Shown here: in pieces, positions 48,931 to 60,555 of the stretch
Numbering within the stretch: position 1 is the first letter of the stretch
Layout of the letters: each line of letters begins with the position of its first letter
DNA from: Aradus depressus
Lineage: Eukaryota; Arthropoda; Insecta; Hemiptera; Aradidae
Direction of reading: 5' to 3'
DNA: 64,000 nucleotides
Assembly: GCA_963662175.1 (NCBI GenBank)
Contig: OY759224.1
Coordinates: forward strand, 25,305,489-25,369,488
Program-made: the position numbers and the translations under genes
The notes under the pieces: generated by a model
Told to the model about the DNA's origin: nothing
Database searches by the model: none
The model's input: the letters and a program-made list of their open reading frames with translations, nothing else

Positions 48931-49107
48931 ATTTTTCATCAGTTTAACTGGTTAAGTTTACAATATAATTTTTTTCCCCATAAAAAACATCAGTCACAAC
49001 AATTTCTGCTATGCGGAGTATAGGAGAAATTATGTAATCTGTCAGAAATTCGATGCTTAATTTTAATCCTTAATTGCCTTCTGATTCCAAAATTAAATCA
49101 ATTGATT

Positions 49108-49270
49108 TTTAAAAATACTACATGTGAAATTTCATGACAATCCGACCACCTGTTAATGAGCTAGAAAAAATTTTATGCCTAGCCCCTCTCATAACCCCCC
49201 CTCCTGTTCAAAATTTTCTGACGCCATATAGCCTATTTTTCAATCGAGCTCAAAAGGATGCTACATGTGT
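49108..49270 (+). repeat. Fragment of the 24188-26882 element
   Basis: It consists of one array unit and part of the tail (CAATCGAGCTCAAAAGGATGC). Confidence 0.65.
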
Positions 49271-50487
49271 ATCGATTGATCGGATAAATCTTTTTCAAGA
49301 ATTCCTAAAATCCGCTTTTTTTTGGCAGTCTTTTTGTTTAAACAAAAAAAACGGGAGCAAATTTGATAACATTTCTTTCAGATCATATCTGCGTTGATAC
49401 GCTTCGATTGGCACCAAAGCGGAGTCAATATCATTTTTTATTCCCGAGATATCGTGCAGTCTGAAATTGACCATACACGTATGTGTACTTATTTTCAAAA
49501 ATAGTGTACAAATACTGTAGTGACCTTGAAACATAAAAATATGATGAAAATTTTGATATCGATTTTCGGATGGACTCGTGGACTTGAGCCGACAGGTTGG
49601 ATATTTAGCACTCCAAATATTCATGACGCCGAGCCATGGCGTCATGAATTGGCCTGTCTGTGTGTGGCAAGTCTAGAGCCAAATGGACTTTGACGAGCCA
49701 TTGGACCGATCGTGTGTGTGACTGCTCAATCCAAAACTTTGGATTAGTATTGGAAACGCATCAGCCGTGGCAACATCTATCTCTTTCTTTCTACGAAACC
49801 GTCTCGATAAATTATAAAATTAGTGTGAATACCTACTATAAAAATAATTAATATAATCAGATAATTTTATTTATTATTAATAATAATTAATAAAATGGCT
49901 AGTGGTAGAGATTTTGTGTTAGAAGTAATTAGAGAAATATAAAGAACACGAATGTCTATGGAAAATAAAACATGAAGACTGTCACAACAAAATAAAAAGA
50001 AACGTAACTATTTGAAGCAAATTATTGTACGTCGTCTCATCCATTCGAAGATAGTTACGCCAATCAGACGGTTCAAGCGAAAGTTGCTGAACCAAATTTA
50101 CATAACTTAATTCTCTTCTATTAGCAAGCCATTTTTTTTTTGTTTTCTTTTTTTAATGAAAATACAAGCAGTTATAGCATATAATATTTCTAATTCGTCC
50201 ATAATAATTTAATTGGTTTCGTATAAAGACGACTAAACTCACTTAACAAACAGTTCTATGACAGACTGGGGAGCCAGGCACTCTGGCTCTATGGATCGGT
50301 CGTGAGTGAGTCCTTTTTTTTGACTCGGGCCAAACGGACTGGGGCCGTTTGTCCCGCTCGTGTATGGGGGGCTTAATAAAGCCGGTGTTATGAATGCATC
50401 GTCACAAACTTTAGTATGTAAGTCAACTATAGATTTTTAGCTCAAACGGATTATTGGTTGAGAGGAAGAGCCTCAGCTTACCTATAT

Positions 50488-50838
50488 ATGGTTAGGTTAG
50501 GTTTTACGACTCATGCCCGGGCTTTAACTACGAGGTCATATCGCCTACTACCAGAGCTCTCTTTCGTCACTCTGGTGGACATAAGCCCGACTCTACTGTG
50601 GGAGTCCTAAATTTTGCCTACCCTAAATTTTTATTCACCTAGGGCAGGGGTCTTTAACGAGTACCTGACATCATACAGGGTCGGGACCATCGCTTAACGT
50701 CCCATCCGAAGGACGGCGTGCTTAAGTTTATTTTACCTCTCAGATAAAAATAAACTAAGGGCCTCGGTCGGGCTACGAACCCACGACCTTGAGCTCAGAA
50801 GTCAAGCACGCATATCACTGAGCTACCGGCGCCCTCGA
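50488..50838 (-). repeat. SINE family A, full-length copy
   Basis: The head GGGCGCCGGTAGCTCAGTG is at about 50837 and the AACCTAACC tail at 50490. It faces an inverted copy at 51042-51387, separated by about 200 bp. Confidence 0.92.
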
Positions 50839-51041
50839 ACCTATACAGTAGAATCCCGATAATTCGTATGGTCAAGGGACTGACGGTTTGGTACAAATTA
50901 TCGGGAGTACAAAATAAAAAAAATTAAAAAAATTAAAAACGTATTAATGCAAATATGTATGTATTAAGAAGTCTGTACAATGTGGTAAGAATAAAAACTA
51001 TGCAATAAACACTGTTTTATACTAAACTATACAATAAACAA

Positions 51042-51387
51042 GAGGGCGCCGGTAGCTCAGTGGTAAGCGTGCTTGACTTCTGAGCTCAAGATCGTGGGTT
51101 CGTAACCCGACCGAGGCCCTTAGTTTATTTTATCTGGGAGGTAAAATAAACTTAAGCACGCCGTCCTTCGGATGGGACGTTAAGCGATGGTCCCGAGCCT
51201 GTACGATGTCAGGTACTCGTTAAAGACCCCTACCCTAGATGAATAAAAATTTAGGGTAGGCAAAATTTAGGACTCCCACAGTAGAGTCGGGCTCATGTCC
51301 ACCAGAGTGACGAAAGAGCGCTCTGGTAGTAGGCGATATGACCTCGTAGTTAAAGCCCGGGCATGAGTTATAAAACCTAACCTAACC
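51042..51387 (+). repeat. SINE family A, reference full-length copy
   Basis: The tRNA-derived head carries box A (TAGCTCAGTGGTAAGCG) and box B (GGGTTCGTAACCC). A 270-bp body follows, ending GCCCGGGCATGAG and a tail of AACCT units. The duplication TACAATAAACAA flanks it (51030-51041, 51388-51399). The head gives an internal RNA polymerase III promoter. The body has a small inverted repeat, TTTATTTTATCTGGGAGG/TAAAATAAA. About fifteen copies of this family are in the window. Confidence 0.95.
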
Positions 51388-51456
51388 TACAATAAACAAT
51401 ACATGCAATAAATATGTAGGTACATATGTTCTAGATTAAATAAACACCAATCAAAC

Positions 51457-51668
51457 ATTTTTTTTTTTTTTTTTTTTTTGGCTTTATGTACGGTGCATAT
51501 TAGCCATGTCAATGTGTTATATATAATTATTTAAGACATCCATGGCCCCGGGAGGGAGTTCTATCTACGAAATAAAACTCACTCCCGGACGGGATTCGAA
51601 CCCGCAAACCATAGTGAGACCATGCGACCAAAGCCCTACGCTCTAGCCCGCACGGCCACCATGGCCCC
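51457..51668 (-). repeat. SINE family B (tRNA-like, poly-A tail)
   Basis: On the minus strand it starts GGGGCCATGGTGGCCGTGCG. Box A region GGCTAGAGCG and box B GGGTTCGAATCCC follow, as do a stem CCCGGGGCCATGG and a body ending in GGCTTTATG. It ends in a run of about 23 A (T run at 51458-51480). The head with a long variable arm resembles a class II tRNA. Short flanking AACATT words may be the target duplication. Confidence 0.82.
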
Positions 51669-52556
51669 CTGAACATTATTACAATTTATTAAGTGTTTCA
51701 TAATCTCTCTGCAAAAATGTTAAATATAACTATTAGCTCATCATATGAAAACTATCTATTTGGTTGAAAATTAATAGATGTCTTATCCATAAACTTCTGA
51801 ATCCTAATATAAAATTTCGTGTCAATACATTCATTACGTCGGCGGTAATTTGGCGTTTTTGAGTGGAGCCCCCCTTCCCTATGAAAATTGTTAGGTGTCG
51901 ACCTTATAAGGTTTTGTATTTACATATGTAATTTCGATACATTCATAATGAGTGCGCAACATTCGTGATTACTGTCTTGCGCTTCTGTTCCTGTATAATA
52001 ATAGTCATAAACAAACTGACGAAACTATCTCTCATGTAATACGAGTACATAACATTTGTTAGAAAAGATGTTTTTTTTTGTTTTTTTTTACCTCTTGGCC
52101 TGACTCGAAAAAATGTTAGAAAAGATCAATAAAATTCCTAAAACTTTCCCCCTCTCCTCTCCTCTCCTCATTTCCTTTCAGTGAAAAGAGTACGAATTAA
52201 ATGAGATTTCATAGAAAACGTCTCTCTCACTCGCTCTCCCCTTTGGTTCTGTAGGAATCACGTGATTTCCTAGAAAACATTTATCTCGCACTCATTCTGC
52301 TCTCTCGTCTCTCACTGTCCTCTCTCCCCCTCTTGAAAACAGTCAAATTAACGAGGTTTTTAAGCTGGAAATACGAATTATAAGACGTTTTAAGTGACCT
52401 CGAGCATAAAAATAATACGAATTACCGAGGGGTCCGAAATGCATTGTTTTTTTAACACTTCGGGATTTTCTCTGGGGACCGGCTTTGTACGAATTAGCCG
52501 GAAATACGAATAATCGGGATACGAAATATCGGGATTCCACTGTATATGATTGAGTA

Positions 52557-54373
52557 CACTGTTGGGCATTATTGAATAAGTTTTTATTCAATAATTTTTT
52601 TAGTGATTAGTATTTTATTCATATAGCAAGTTACGGTTTTATTCTATGAATTATTCGTTATTCTTTAACCGTTATCGTTATTTTAGGTAATTTATGACTG
52701 ATGATTATTTTTTAATGTGTTGTATTTTTTAAGGTCGAAATAACTAATAGCTTTATTGGATTAGAATTTAAGAATTCCTGCCCTCCCCTGCTCACAGGTT
52801 TATTGACAACTGTTTGTTTATAATGAGAAATATGTTATGTTTACAAAATTAAATGGATAAAATGAAGTGTAAACAATGGATTACCTCGATAAACAAAGGT
52901 ATCTAGCACTGATGTAAGTTGAGTGTTATTTCCTGCCGTTACAACGAAAGTAAATTAAATATCTCTACTTTTTTCTGGTGTTCAATTTTTTTATTTCTAT
53001 TATGAATGAAAATTAACACCCCCAGGGGAGCATGGGTTTGTCAACATTGCCAGTTAATTGATCTAGAACATATATGGGCAACAACGGGCCCGCGAGACAT
53101 TTTGAAAACCCAATTAAAAAAAAAAAATAATATTACACTACTTACTCACATTCACTTCAAATTATTGGAGCGATTTCTACAAAAAATACCTCGAAGAGGA
53201 CCATTTTCCGCAGCTTAGAAAATTCGCAAGAAGATTGATTTGTGCGTTTGGCAGTACTTATAAATGATGAAAGTTAATAAATCAAAACATCGTACAAGGC
53301 TCACTGAAGATAATTTGGAAAATTCTTTACGTCTTTGTATCAGTGGAATTAATCCAAACATCAATGGATTAGTTTCCCAAATTCAAGCTCAAGTGTCTCA
53401 TTGATTTCGGTGTCGCTACTTAACTTTCGTAGTTTGTAATAATTCCAAATTTCACGATTTAATTATAATATTGTACCTATTTTTTTTCATTTCATTTTGT
53501 TATTTTAATAAATTGTATTATAATAACATTGTCTTATTATTTCATGTCTGATATCTATCGCTAAAAATTATGAACACTACTTTAAAGTCGGACGTTATTT
53601 TATTTTGAACCATCTACGTGGCCCGCGAACGTATTTGCACACTAGAGTTTGGCCCGCAATATGTCAAAGGTTGCCCATACATGATCTAGAACAAAATGAC
53701 TCAAATCAACCAACAAGTGTCAAGTGCCAACCTAATGAGGTTAAAATTAAAGGTAGTAGGTTGTCATCTTCAAATGTTATTTCTCATTTAAAACAGCGCC
53801 ATGGAAAAAGTGCATTTGAAGAGTATGAAAAGTACATAGAAGAAAAAAAAAAAAAAAAAAACTTAAGAGAAATTCAAACAAAAGCTTAAAAAATCACACA
53901 AGCCGATTTTGACCGTAATATTGTTAAGTTCTTAATACACTCTATGTGCCATTCAGATATTGAAAAGACCAACACTTCATTAAATGTATTTAGTATTTAA
54001 ATGTTTCCTTCAATGTATTGAGCCGAGGAAATAATAATAATACTATATTTTTTTTAATAATATATATTTTCTAAAGAATAAAGGTTTAGTTGGTTTTGAA
54101 CACTGTTTTCATTTATTTAACCAAATTCAAAATTATGCAAACGAAAATCCAGTTAAACATTTTTCAAAACCTAAATATGGTATAATGGAATGACTACTAA
54201 GTAAAAATAGAAGGAATTGAATAATTTATTTTTATTCAATAATTTATTTTTTATTCAAATAATGAATAAAACAAAATTAATTTTATGAATAACTGAATAA
54301 TGAATAATTATTATTCAAAAGCTTTGAATGAAAATACATTTTTATTCATTATTTTAAATGAATTTTGCCCAAC
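52557..54373 (+). mobile_element. hAT element with transposase remnants
   Basis: The ends carry CACTGTTGGGCA on the left and TGCCCAAC on the right, between ATTGAGTA words at 52549-52556 and 54374-54381. The right end seems to have lost four bases. Inside, 53268-53405 gives SKHRTRLTEDNLENSLRLCI, the C-terminal hAT dimerisation region of GTF2IRD2/ZBED5-like transposases. The frame at 53605-53889 contains SRLSSSNVISHLKQRHGKSA, the second half of a BED zinc finger. Their order is inverted relative to a normal transposase, so two fragments have been juxtaposed. Confidence 0.65.
53605..53889 (+). pseudogene. BED zinc-finger remnant of hAT transposase
   Basis: VKCQPNEVKIKGSRLSSSNV and HLKQRHGKSAFEEYEKY show the end of a BED finger with its HxxxxxH-type histidines. 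A frameshift follows, then ITQADFDRNIVKFLIHSM at about 53892-53945 continues the usual hAT pattern. The first Cys pair is not clear. Confidence 0.6.
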
Positions 54374-54659
54374 ATTGAGTATATCCTCGCTTAATGAGGT
54401 GCGGTAGCTGTCTTGTGAGCGAGTGTTGAAGTTTGTGTTCCATGCTTACCTCAAGTGTGCCGGCAGTCGATATCAACTCATCGATAATGTCTATCACTTG
54501 TCTCGTGTCCCTGTTAACCCCCGCAAATTCTGGCTGTGAAATAGTCAACTATCTACCAAAATATTTCAACTCTGTTTTCCTATTGCTTACCTCTATAATT
54601 CTTCAATGTGTCATCACATTATCATTTCTAAAACAATTTATCTAACAATAAGTAAGAAT

Positions 54660-55040
54660 AACATAAGACATTGCAGTTGAGTACTTGAGAAACCAGGCGG
54701 ACATGGAAGCGTTAGTAGGACAAAGAGTTATCGGAGAAAGAAGTGGACCAGACGACCTGTTTGTAGAGGAAGGCAAACAGAGGGCCTGTAGACTTTAGAC
54801 AAAAATAGAATCAGTTGACGGTATCGATCTGAGGCTGAGGAAGAGATGGGGGAGGAACGACGCAGACTTGGTGGAGTCACACTTCTAGGACTACGAAACA
54901 GAGAGTACATCTATAGAAGAAATGATCCAGTCTTATTGCGCAAGTTGGAGATAGTGGTAGGCCGGTAGAGTCAGGTCCAAAATAAGACATAGCTGCCACA
55001 TGCAGAATTGAGGTGGGGAGCATGCATGGAGGATGGCTGT
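54660..55040 (+). other. Unexplained GC-richer, coding-like segment
   Basis: This lies just before the R1-like insertion and is the DNA that element inserted into. Two plus-strand frames look weakly coding (for example LGGVTLLGLRNREYIYRRND) but are broken. It may be an older retroelement. Its continuation past 56771 also looks non-genic. Confidence 0.3.
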
Positions 55041-55055
55041 GACACAGAAGGCACT

Positions 55056-56756
55056 TTTTTTTTTTTTTTTTTTTTTTTACGAGTGTACCGGCCCCTGAAG
55101 GAGGCTCAACGACACACGTCCGCCGCGAAGGGGGGAATAAGGGCACTTATTTAAGATTTTTTTGCTGTTATGGCCGGTTGTAGGACCCCGCCAATCACCG
55201 GAGTGATCGGTTGGGTCCTCCAACCTACCTTTGCGGCGTTTCCCGAGAAAACTCGGGATCAGGCACCTACGCTCTTGGCTGCGTTGCGCCGAGGATGTCG
55301 CAGGTGGGCCGTTACCAGCACCCAACGGTCATCCCCGGAACCACGTTAGACTGCCTTCTTTACCTTCCGCCAGGAGGCGACGAATCTTCCGAACTCCGGG
55401 TAGTCAGCCTCAGTCATCAGCTTCCTTGGGTTTAGTCCCAGGTACGATCCTGTCCGGCGTATCAACTCCACCCTAGGCCCGTCGCACAGCGGGCATTCGA
55501 GAACTACATGTTCTGCTGTCTCGACGCCGCCACACGAGCAGTTCGGGCTGTCCTTCTTCTTGAAAAAGAAGAGCTTGGAGTTGAAATCCCCATGACCCGA
55601 TAGTATCTGGGACGTCCAGTGGTCCGGCTTTACCCAAACCGACTCAAGTCTTGCCCGGACGTTTGGGAAGTAAGCCCAGGTCGTTCGGCCGTCTGATGAT
55701 TGTGACCATCGCTGCTGCCATTTATCTACTATCCACTCTTGGGCTATGTCCTTACAACGCTCCGGTCTGGACTGTCCGTGTAGTTCCTCCTCCAGGGCTA
55801 GTAGCAAAGGCTCGTCGGTGTCTACTCTAAGGGGCAGATTGCGTCTGCAGTGATACGAGGCGACGGCCCCGTCCAAGACTAAGTCAATGGGTGGGGCTCC
55901 CGCCAGTACCTGCAGCGCTGCCGTAGAGACAGTCTGGTAGGCCTTCGTGACCCTTAACAGGGCTGTTCTCTGTGCCTGAACGAGGATAACTCGCTGCCGT
56001 TTCGTGGGGTGATGCCACCATCCTGCGGCCGCGTATCTCGCAACAGCCTCGAACACCCCGGTATAGCTCTACACGGGGAGTAGCCGAGGCCCCATGTTGC
56101 TCGGGCTAGGCAGCTCAAAGCGTTGAAAATGGCTATAGTCCTTTCTTTAATGGCAACAGCGTGGGGTGTCACGTTCAGACCCGGCCCGATCCGCACTCCT
56201 AGGTACGTAACCGTTGCCGGGCACTCAACGCGCAGCCCATGGTATCTTATGACCAGAGGATGCCGGGCGTCAGTCCTCCCTCTCGCTAGCAAGGCCAACG
56301 TCTTGCCGGGCGAGAGGGCGAATTTGTTGGCGGAGCACCAGCTGTCAATATGCCCAATGGCGGTCTCTGCGCGTTGGGTCAGAGCAGCGCGACTATCTGC
56401 GTGCACCGTGACCACGAGATCATCGACGTAGGCTATTGCCTTGAATCCTCGATTCTCTAGGTCACGGAGCAGCTCGTCAAAGAGTATGCCCCACAGAGTA
56501 GGTCCGAGGACCGAGCCCTGGGGACAGCCTCTGGTGACCTCCGCAGTAGTGCTGGCATAGCGCTGGCTCATGGTTGCAGAGCGCTCGCGAAGGAAGCCGG
56601 AAATCAGCCCAAATAGATTCCTAGGTGGTCCCATCATCCGCAGTCGCGTGAGGACCGCAGGCCACCAGGCGCTGTCGAAGGCTGCTGCAATGTCGAAGAA
56701 GACACAGAGTGCATATTTGCCCCCGTCTTCCTCCACATCCGCCCTTAGCCTCCACA
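55056..56756 (-). mobile_element. 5'-truncated R1-like non-LTR retrotransposon with TSD
   Basis: It is flanked by the 15-bp duplication GACACAGAAGGCACT (55041-55055, 56757-56771) and ends in a poly-A tail (T run 55056-55078). It is strongly GC-rich compared with the rest of the window, so it is probably a recent arrival that has not yet drifted in composition. It holds the reverse transcriptase from motif A onward, the C-terminal region and a 3' UTR of about 270 bp. Confidence 0.88.
55346..56756 (-). pseudogene. R1-clade reverse transcriptase (ORF2) fragment, one frameshift
   Basis: Two overlapping frames (56814-55954, then 56056-55346) form one protein broken by a frameshift near 56060. The first has motif A VFFDIAAAFDSAWW, motif B RGCPQGSVLGPTLW, motif C AYVDDLVV and motif D SPGKTLALL. 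The second continues with ALLRVTKAYQTVSTAALQVL and ends with a Cys/His knuckle (CSCGGVETAEHVVLECPLC). The order and the TKAYRT-like stretch fit the R1 clade. Residues before about LRADVEE belong to flanking DNA. No insertion into 28S rDNA is seen. Confidence 0.85.
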
Positions 56757-57021
56757 GACACAGAAGGCACTGTCCAATCCGATCTGATCGGGAATTTTCA
56801 CGCTGTAAGACCAAACAACCGATACTTCTGGCATACTTGATACTGTAGCTCTATCCAAGTATCGATACCGAGCAGGGGCTAAGAGGGTGGGGGGTATAGA
56901 CTCCCGGGGGCACAGCCCGCAGTTTCCGTGGTTAGCGTTGCAGAATTGTTATTAATTTGGGAGACTCGGACCTCTAGAAACTCCCCCTGAGGTAACCACT
57001 GACTGTAATACTTAAGTTGAC

Positions 57022-57160
57022 TTTACATGAGCAGCAAAAATGCAAAGCGCAGCAGCAGCAAATGCACGGTGTGGTTTCTATGCTTTTAGAATCAAATGAC
57101 TCACATCCGATAGCGTACATTTCCTGCTGCTGCCCTTTGCATTTTTACTGCGCATGTAAA
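57022..57160. mobile_element. Short MITE with inverted ends
   Basis: Ends of about 40 bp are inverted copies: TTTACATGAGCAGCAAAAAT against the inverted TTTACATGCGCAGTAAAAAT, both followed by GCAAAG and CAGCAGCAG. The centre is about 55 bp. Target duplication is unclear. Confidence 0.65.
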
Positions 57161-57410
57161 ATTAGCTTCAAGAGTATAAAGTATAACATAAATGATGATT
57201 TTGAGCGAGGAAATGAAATGATCTAATTCATATATATTTAAATAAATGTAATATGACTTGTTTTGTACATGTACATTTATGTAACAGCTGATTGCTGATT
57301 TAGGAATCAGTCGCACGGGAAATTTGAAGATCCTATTGGTAACTTGCAAGCAATCCATTTTTAATAAAAACAATTTTTTTAAGTTTAATTTAATTTTTAT
57401 CTTGGTTTTT

Positions 57411-57452
57411 TGCTCTGGCCAGGGGGGGGGACGCCCCCCCTGGCTACGCTCC
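57411..57452. repeat. G/C-run hairpin, probable transposon terminus
   Basis: CCAGGGGGGGGGACG is followed by CCCCCCCTGGCTACGCTCCTG. Together they form a strong hairpin of the kind found at the ends of some cut-and-paste elements. The partner end was not found. Confidence 0.35.
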
Positions 57453-57917
57453 TGATACCGAGGAAGTATCGGATTGATAGAATCATTATTTTGACGTAGA
57501 ACTACGTCTTTCCCGGCGGTATGGGTTAAAGTGCGTAACGAAAATGTTTCACACTTTGAGAGCTTATAACTTCTAAAATAATAATTGTAGAATAATGAAC
57601 CAAATGGCGATAGAAAGCTTGTGTAGTACCATTTATTATAAAATAAGTTTCAACCCTTCAGCTTTCATCCCTTAAATACGGCAGCATAAAAACAAAAAAA
57701 TTAGACGAAATTCCGAATGATTGTGTTTCAAAGTTAATAGAAGAATGGCGATCCGCCATCTATCCGTAATATATCAAATCTTTCTTCTCTTTCAAGAGTT
57801 ATGTATTTATTTTATTAAATTAAATTATTTTTGATTTTTCTAACCCTAGCTAAAGTTAGTTAGAAAGTAGGATATAACGGAGCTTAGAATAGAAGTAAGT
57901 TTGACATGGCTGCTCAC

Positions 57918-58028
57918 CACAATGAGATCAAAGTTGAACCCCGCATCAGATTTGTCTTCGGATCCACTGCTGCTTCCTTCTTTCGTCTCCGCCGCCTCAT
58001 AATAATAGTCTTCCCAGCCTAAATCCAT
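57918..58028 (-). CDS. Possible first coding exon of an unidentified gene
   Basis: From ATG at 58028, 37 codons read MDLGWEDYYYEAAETKEGSS and on to GFNFDLIV. An ATTGTG|GTGAGC donor follows at 57917 in phase 0. The peptide is acidic and Ser-rich with low similarity to repeats. No downstream exon was recognised between 45 and 57 kb on this strand. A join to the Elongin-C exon is phase-compatible but would need a 35-kb intron spanning CEP89, which I consider unlikely. Confidence 0.35.
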
Positions 58029-58252
58029 CTCCAAGCTTATCCTTTTCACACTAATTGCTATTGTTGAATAATTAATATATAATAATTATGATGAAAACAA
58101 AATATTAAATAATGATTAAGCCATTATTGCGAAAAAAGAAAATTAAAATACGATTTGTTTAAACTAAACTAAATAAAAATTGTCAGGTGCTTTTTTATAT
58201 TTTATAAGGTTTCTAAGAAACAGAATTTTTTTAAATAAATTATTATAATAAT

Positions 58253-58489
58253 GTGTTATTGTTCCAAAACAAAATCCTAAGAATGGCTGAGAACTCTCCG
58301 TGGTTTGTTAGAAACTCTCAGCTTCACCACGACCTGGACCTCCCTTCTGTAGATGAGTTCATCCACTCCAAATTCCGCAGATACTACGACAGGCTGATCA
58401 ATGTTCCAGGTGCCACTACGAACAACATTGGACAACCCACCACTACCAGACGCCTCAAACCCAGACTCCTCCAAGACATATTACTCTAA
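58253..58489 (+). pseudogene. Jockey-type LINE ORF2 C-terminus
   Basis: FQNKILRMAENSPWFVRNSQ and DLDLPSVDEFIHSKFRRYYD match the last 80 residues of Jockey-clade reverse transcriptase proteins. It is a 3'-end fragment followed by an AATAAAG-containing tail near 58637. Confidence 0.8.
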
Positions 58490-58689
58490 TAACTTTTCTC
58501 GTTATTCTTCAAATCCCATGTTAATTATTTCATATTATTAGTTAAGGGTAACTCAGTTCAGTGAAGATCCCTAATCATGTGTATATATTATGTTATTCGC
58601 ACCAGGTATAACATATTTCTTGTTGATCTGGTGAAATAAAGAATAAAGTAAGTATTATTATAATGTAGGTTTTTTATCTGAGAAGCAAA

Positions 58690-58833
58690 AACAACTTTTA
58701 GTATGCCGTTCTTCGACGTTAAGCGATGGTCCCGAGCCTGTACGATGTCAGATACTTTTTAAAGACCCCTACCCTAGGTGAATAAACCTTGGCAACATTT
58801 AGGACTCCCAGAGTAGAGTCGGAGTTTATATGT
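58690..58833 (+). repeat. SINE family A, internal fragment
   Basis: TAAGCGATGGTCCCGAGCC and AAAGACCCCTACCCTAGGTG match the SINE body. Both ends are missing. Confidence 0.75.
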
Positions 58834-58844
58834 AGTTTTCTTAA

Positions 58845-59865
58845 AGGCAAATTGAAAAATACGCTAAGTGACATTTCAAAATTTTGAACGGGAGGGGGGG
58901 GTTGTGGGGGTAGACCTAAATATAAAGATAGTGCTAAGTCTTTAACGGATGGACGGATAATCATGAAATTTCACATGTAGTATTCTTAAAATCCAAGTTA
59001 AAAAATAGGCTATGTGGCGTCCATAAATTTTGAACGGTAGGGAGGGGGTTGTGGGGGAAAGGCCTAAATATAAAAATAGTGCTAAGTCATTAACGGATGA
59101 TTGGATTGTCATGGAATTTCATATGTAGTATTCCTAGAGGGCAAATAAAAAAATAGGGTGTGTGACGTCACAAAATCGTGAACGTGAGGGGAGTTGTGGG
59201 GGTAGGCCTAAATATAAAGATAGTGATCGGTCATTAACAGATGATCAAATTGTCATGGAATTTCACATTTAGTATTTTTAAAGGCGAAATAGAAAAATAC
59301 ACTATGTGACATCTCAAAAATATGAACGGGAGAGGGGAGGGGGGGGGGGGGGCGCTAAGCATAAAAATAATACTGACTCATTAAAGGTAATCGGATTCTC
59401 ATGAAATTTCACAAGTAGTGTAGTTACGTACTAGCTGTGGTGTCCAGCGTTCCTAACTACATACTAGCTGCGGGGCCCGCCGTTGCAAGGTACATACTAG
59501 CTGTGATGCCCAGCCTTTCTAACTACGTACTAGCTGTGGGGTCCGCACAGCGGCTGTGGGGTCCGCACATTTGTGGTAAGTGTCTTAAGTACGCACTGGC
59601 TAGAACGTCCAGTGACTCTAAGTATTCACTAGCTGCGGTTTCCGCCGTTGAATGGCGCGTACTAGCTATGGTGCCCAGGGGTCCTTAAAAAGTTACTAGC
59701 TGGGATGTCTGCCGTTGAAGGACTATAAGCCTTATTCCGTATGAATAATTGAAAATTATAACATCATGAATTTACTGTTGAAAAATTGAATAGGATTCGA
59801 ACGAGAGATATTAGGAGAAAATTCAAAGTTCCCCGGGCAACGCCGGGTATTACTGCTATTATAAG
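58845..59865 (-). repeat. Inverted partial copy of the 24188-26882 element
   Basis: On the minus strand it begins GCAGTAATACCCGGCGTTGC near 59860. It has a head nearly identical to 24200-24340, a reduced 60-bp unit array (59420-59700) and four units of the second array, and lacks the tail. It interrupts the Jockey ORF1 at its right edge. Confidence 0.72.
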
Positions 59866-59867
59866 TA

Positions 59868-60175
59868 TTTTCTAATAAAGATAAAAAGTTTTTATAACTA
59901 CTAATGTTTTCTTTGATGAAAATGGGAGGTGGTTTTTCATTTACTATTTGTTGACTATTTGATGATGACTCCATTGCTTCATCTTGCGACAATGGTGTAT
60001 AGTGGTTATTAAGGGGTACCTGCTGAATGTTGCTGTTCAGCCGCGCAGCCTTTCTGGGGTCTCTGTTGTCTGCAGCTGGTCTCTTCCGGTCCCTGACAAA
60101 CACTTCCTGCCATACAGAAGTGGAGGGAGTAGCCTCAGGAGTCGTGGTTTCTGCTTTTTTACCTTCGTCGCCCAT
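59868..60175 (-). pseudogene. Jockey-type LINE ORF1 N-terminus
   Basis: From ATG at 60175 the frame reads MGDEGKKAETTTPEATPSTS, a basic stretch RDRKRPAADNRDPRKAARLN, and then KPPPIFIKENISSYKNFLSL. PPPIFI followed by a short helix is the start of the gag-like domain of Jockey ORF1. The reading is cut by the repeat element at about 59867. Confidence 0.6.
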
Positions 60176-60555
60176 GACTGATTGTAAGTTAAAACTTACT
60201 CATCAGGAAAGTAAAAAAGAAAAAAAGGAAAACACACACACGAAACAATAACATCAAATTAAAACATAAAACGAACAAAAGAAAGTAAAGATGAAATAAA
60301 GTAAAAGGAATAAACTGAATTAAATTGAAATATTTTAAGTAAAGTTATTTTTTCAAGCTTCTAATGAACACATAAAGTTTCAAGTTTCGAATGAACACAT
60401 AACATAAAATTCAAACAGAAATTCACCACAGTTCTCTTTAAAAAAAAAAAGAATCGAAAATATTTTAAACAATAAGTTTAAATAGCCTTCAAAGAAAACG
60501 AATATTGAGGAGCACAAAAACGTGTTGTTCACCATACGGTAGTTGGCCACGTCAT

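Larger units (their letters stand above)
50846..52542. mobile_element. Tigger/pogo-like element with nested SINEs
   Basis: The left end CAGTAGAATCCCGATAATTC and the inverted right end CAGTGGAATCCCGATATTTC are flanked by TA on both sides (50844-50845, 52543-52544). CAGT(A/G)GA termini with a TA target are typical of the pogo/Tigger branch of Tc1-mariner. No transposase frame remains. Two SINEs (51042-51387 and 51457-51668) inserted into it. Confidence 0.8.

Noticed and set aside
55211..55476. Plus-strand frames of 74-81 codons, and others at 56123-56848
   Set aside because: Antisense shadows of the GC-rich R1-like reverse transcriptase.
57918..58028. Missing first exon of Elongin-C
   Set aside because: Phase fits, but it would need a 35-kb intron enclosing CEP89 and the peptide does not resemble known Elongin-C N-termini. 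Kept only as an unidentified exon.
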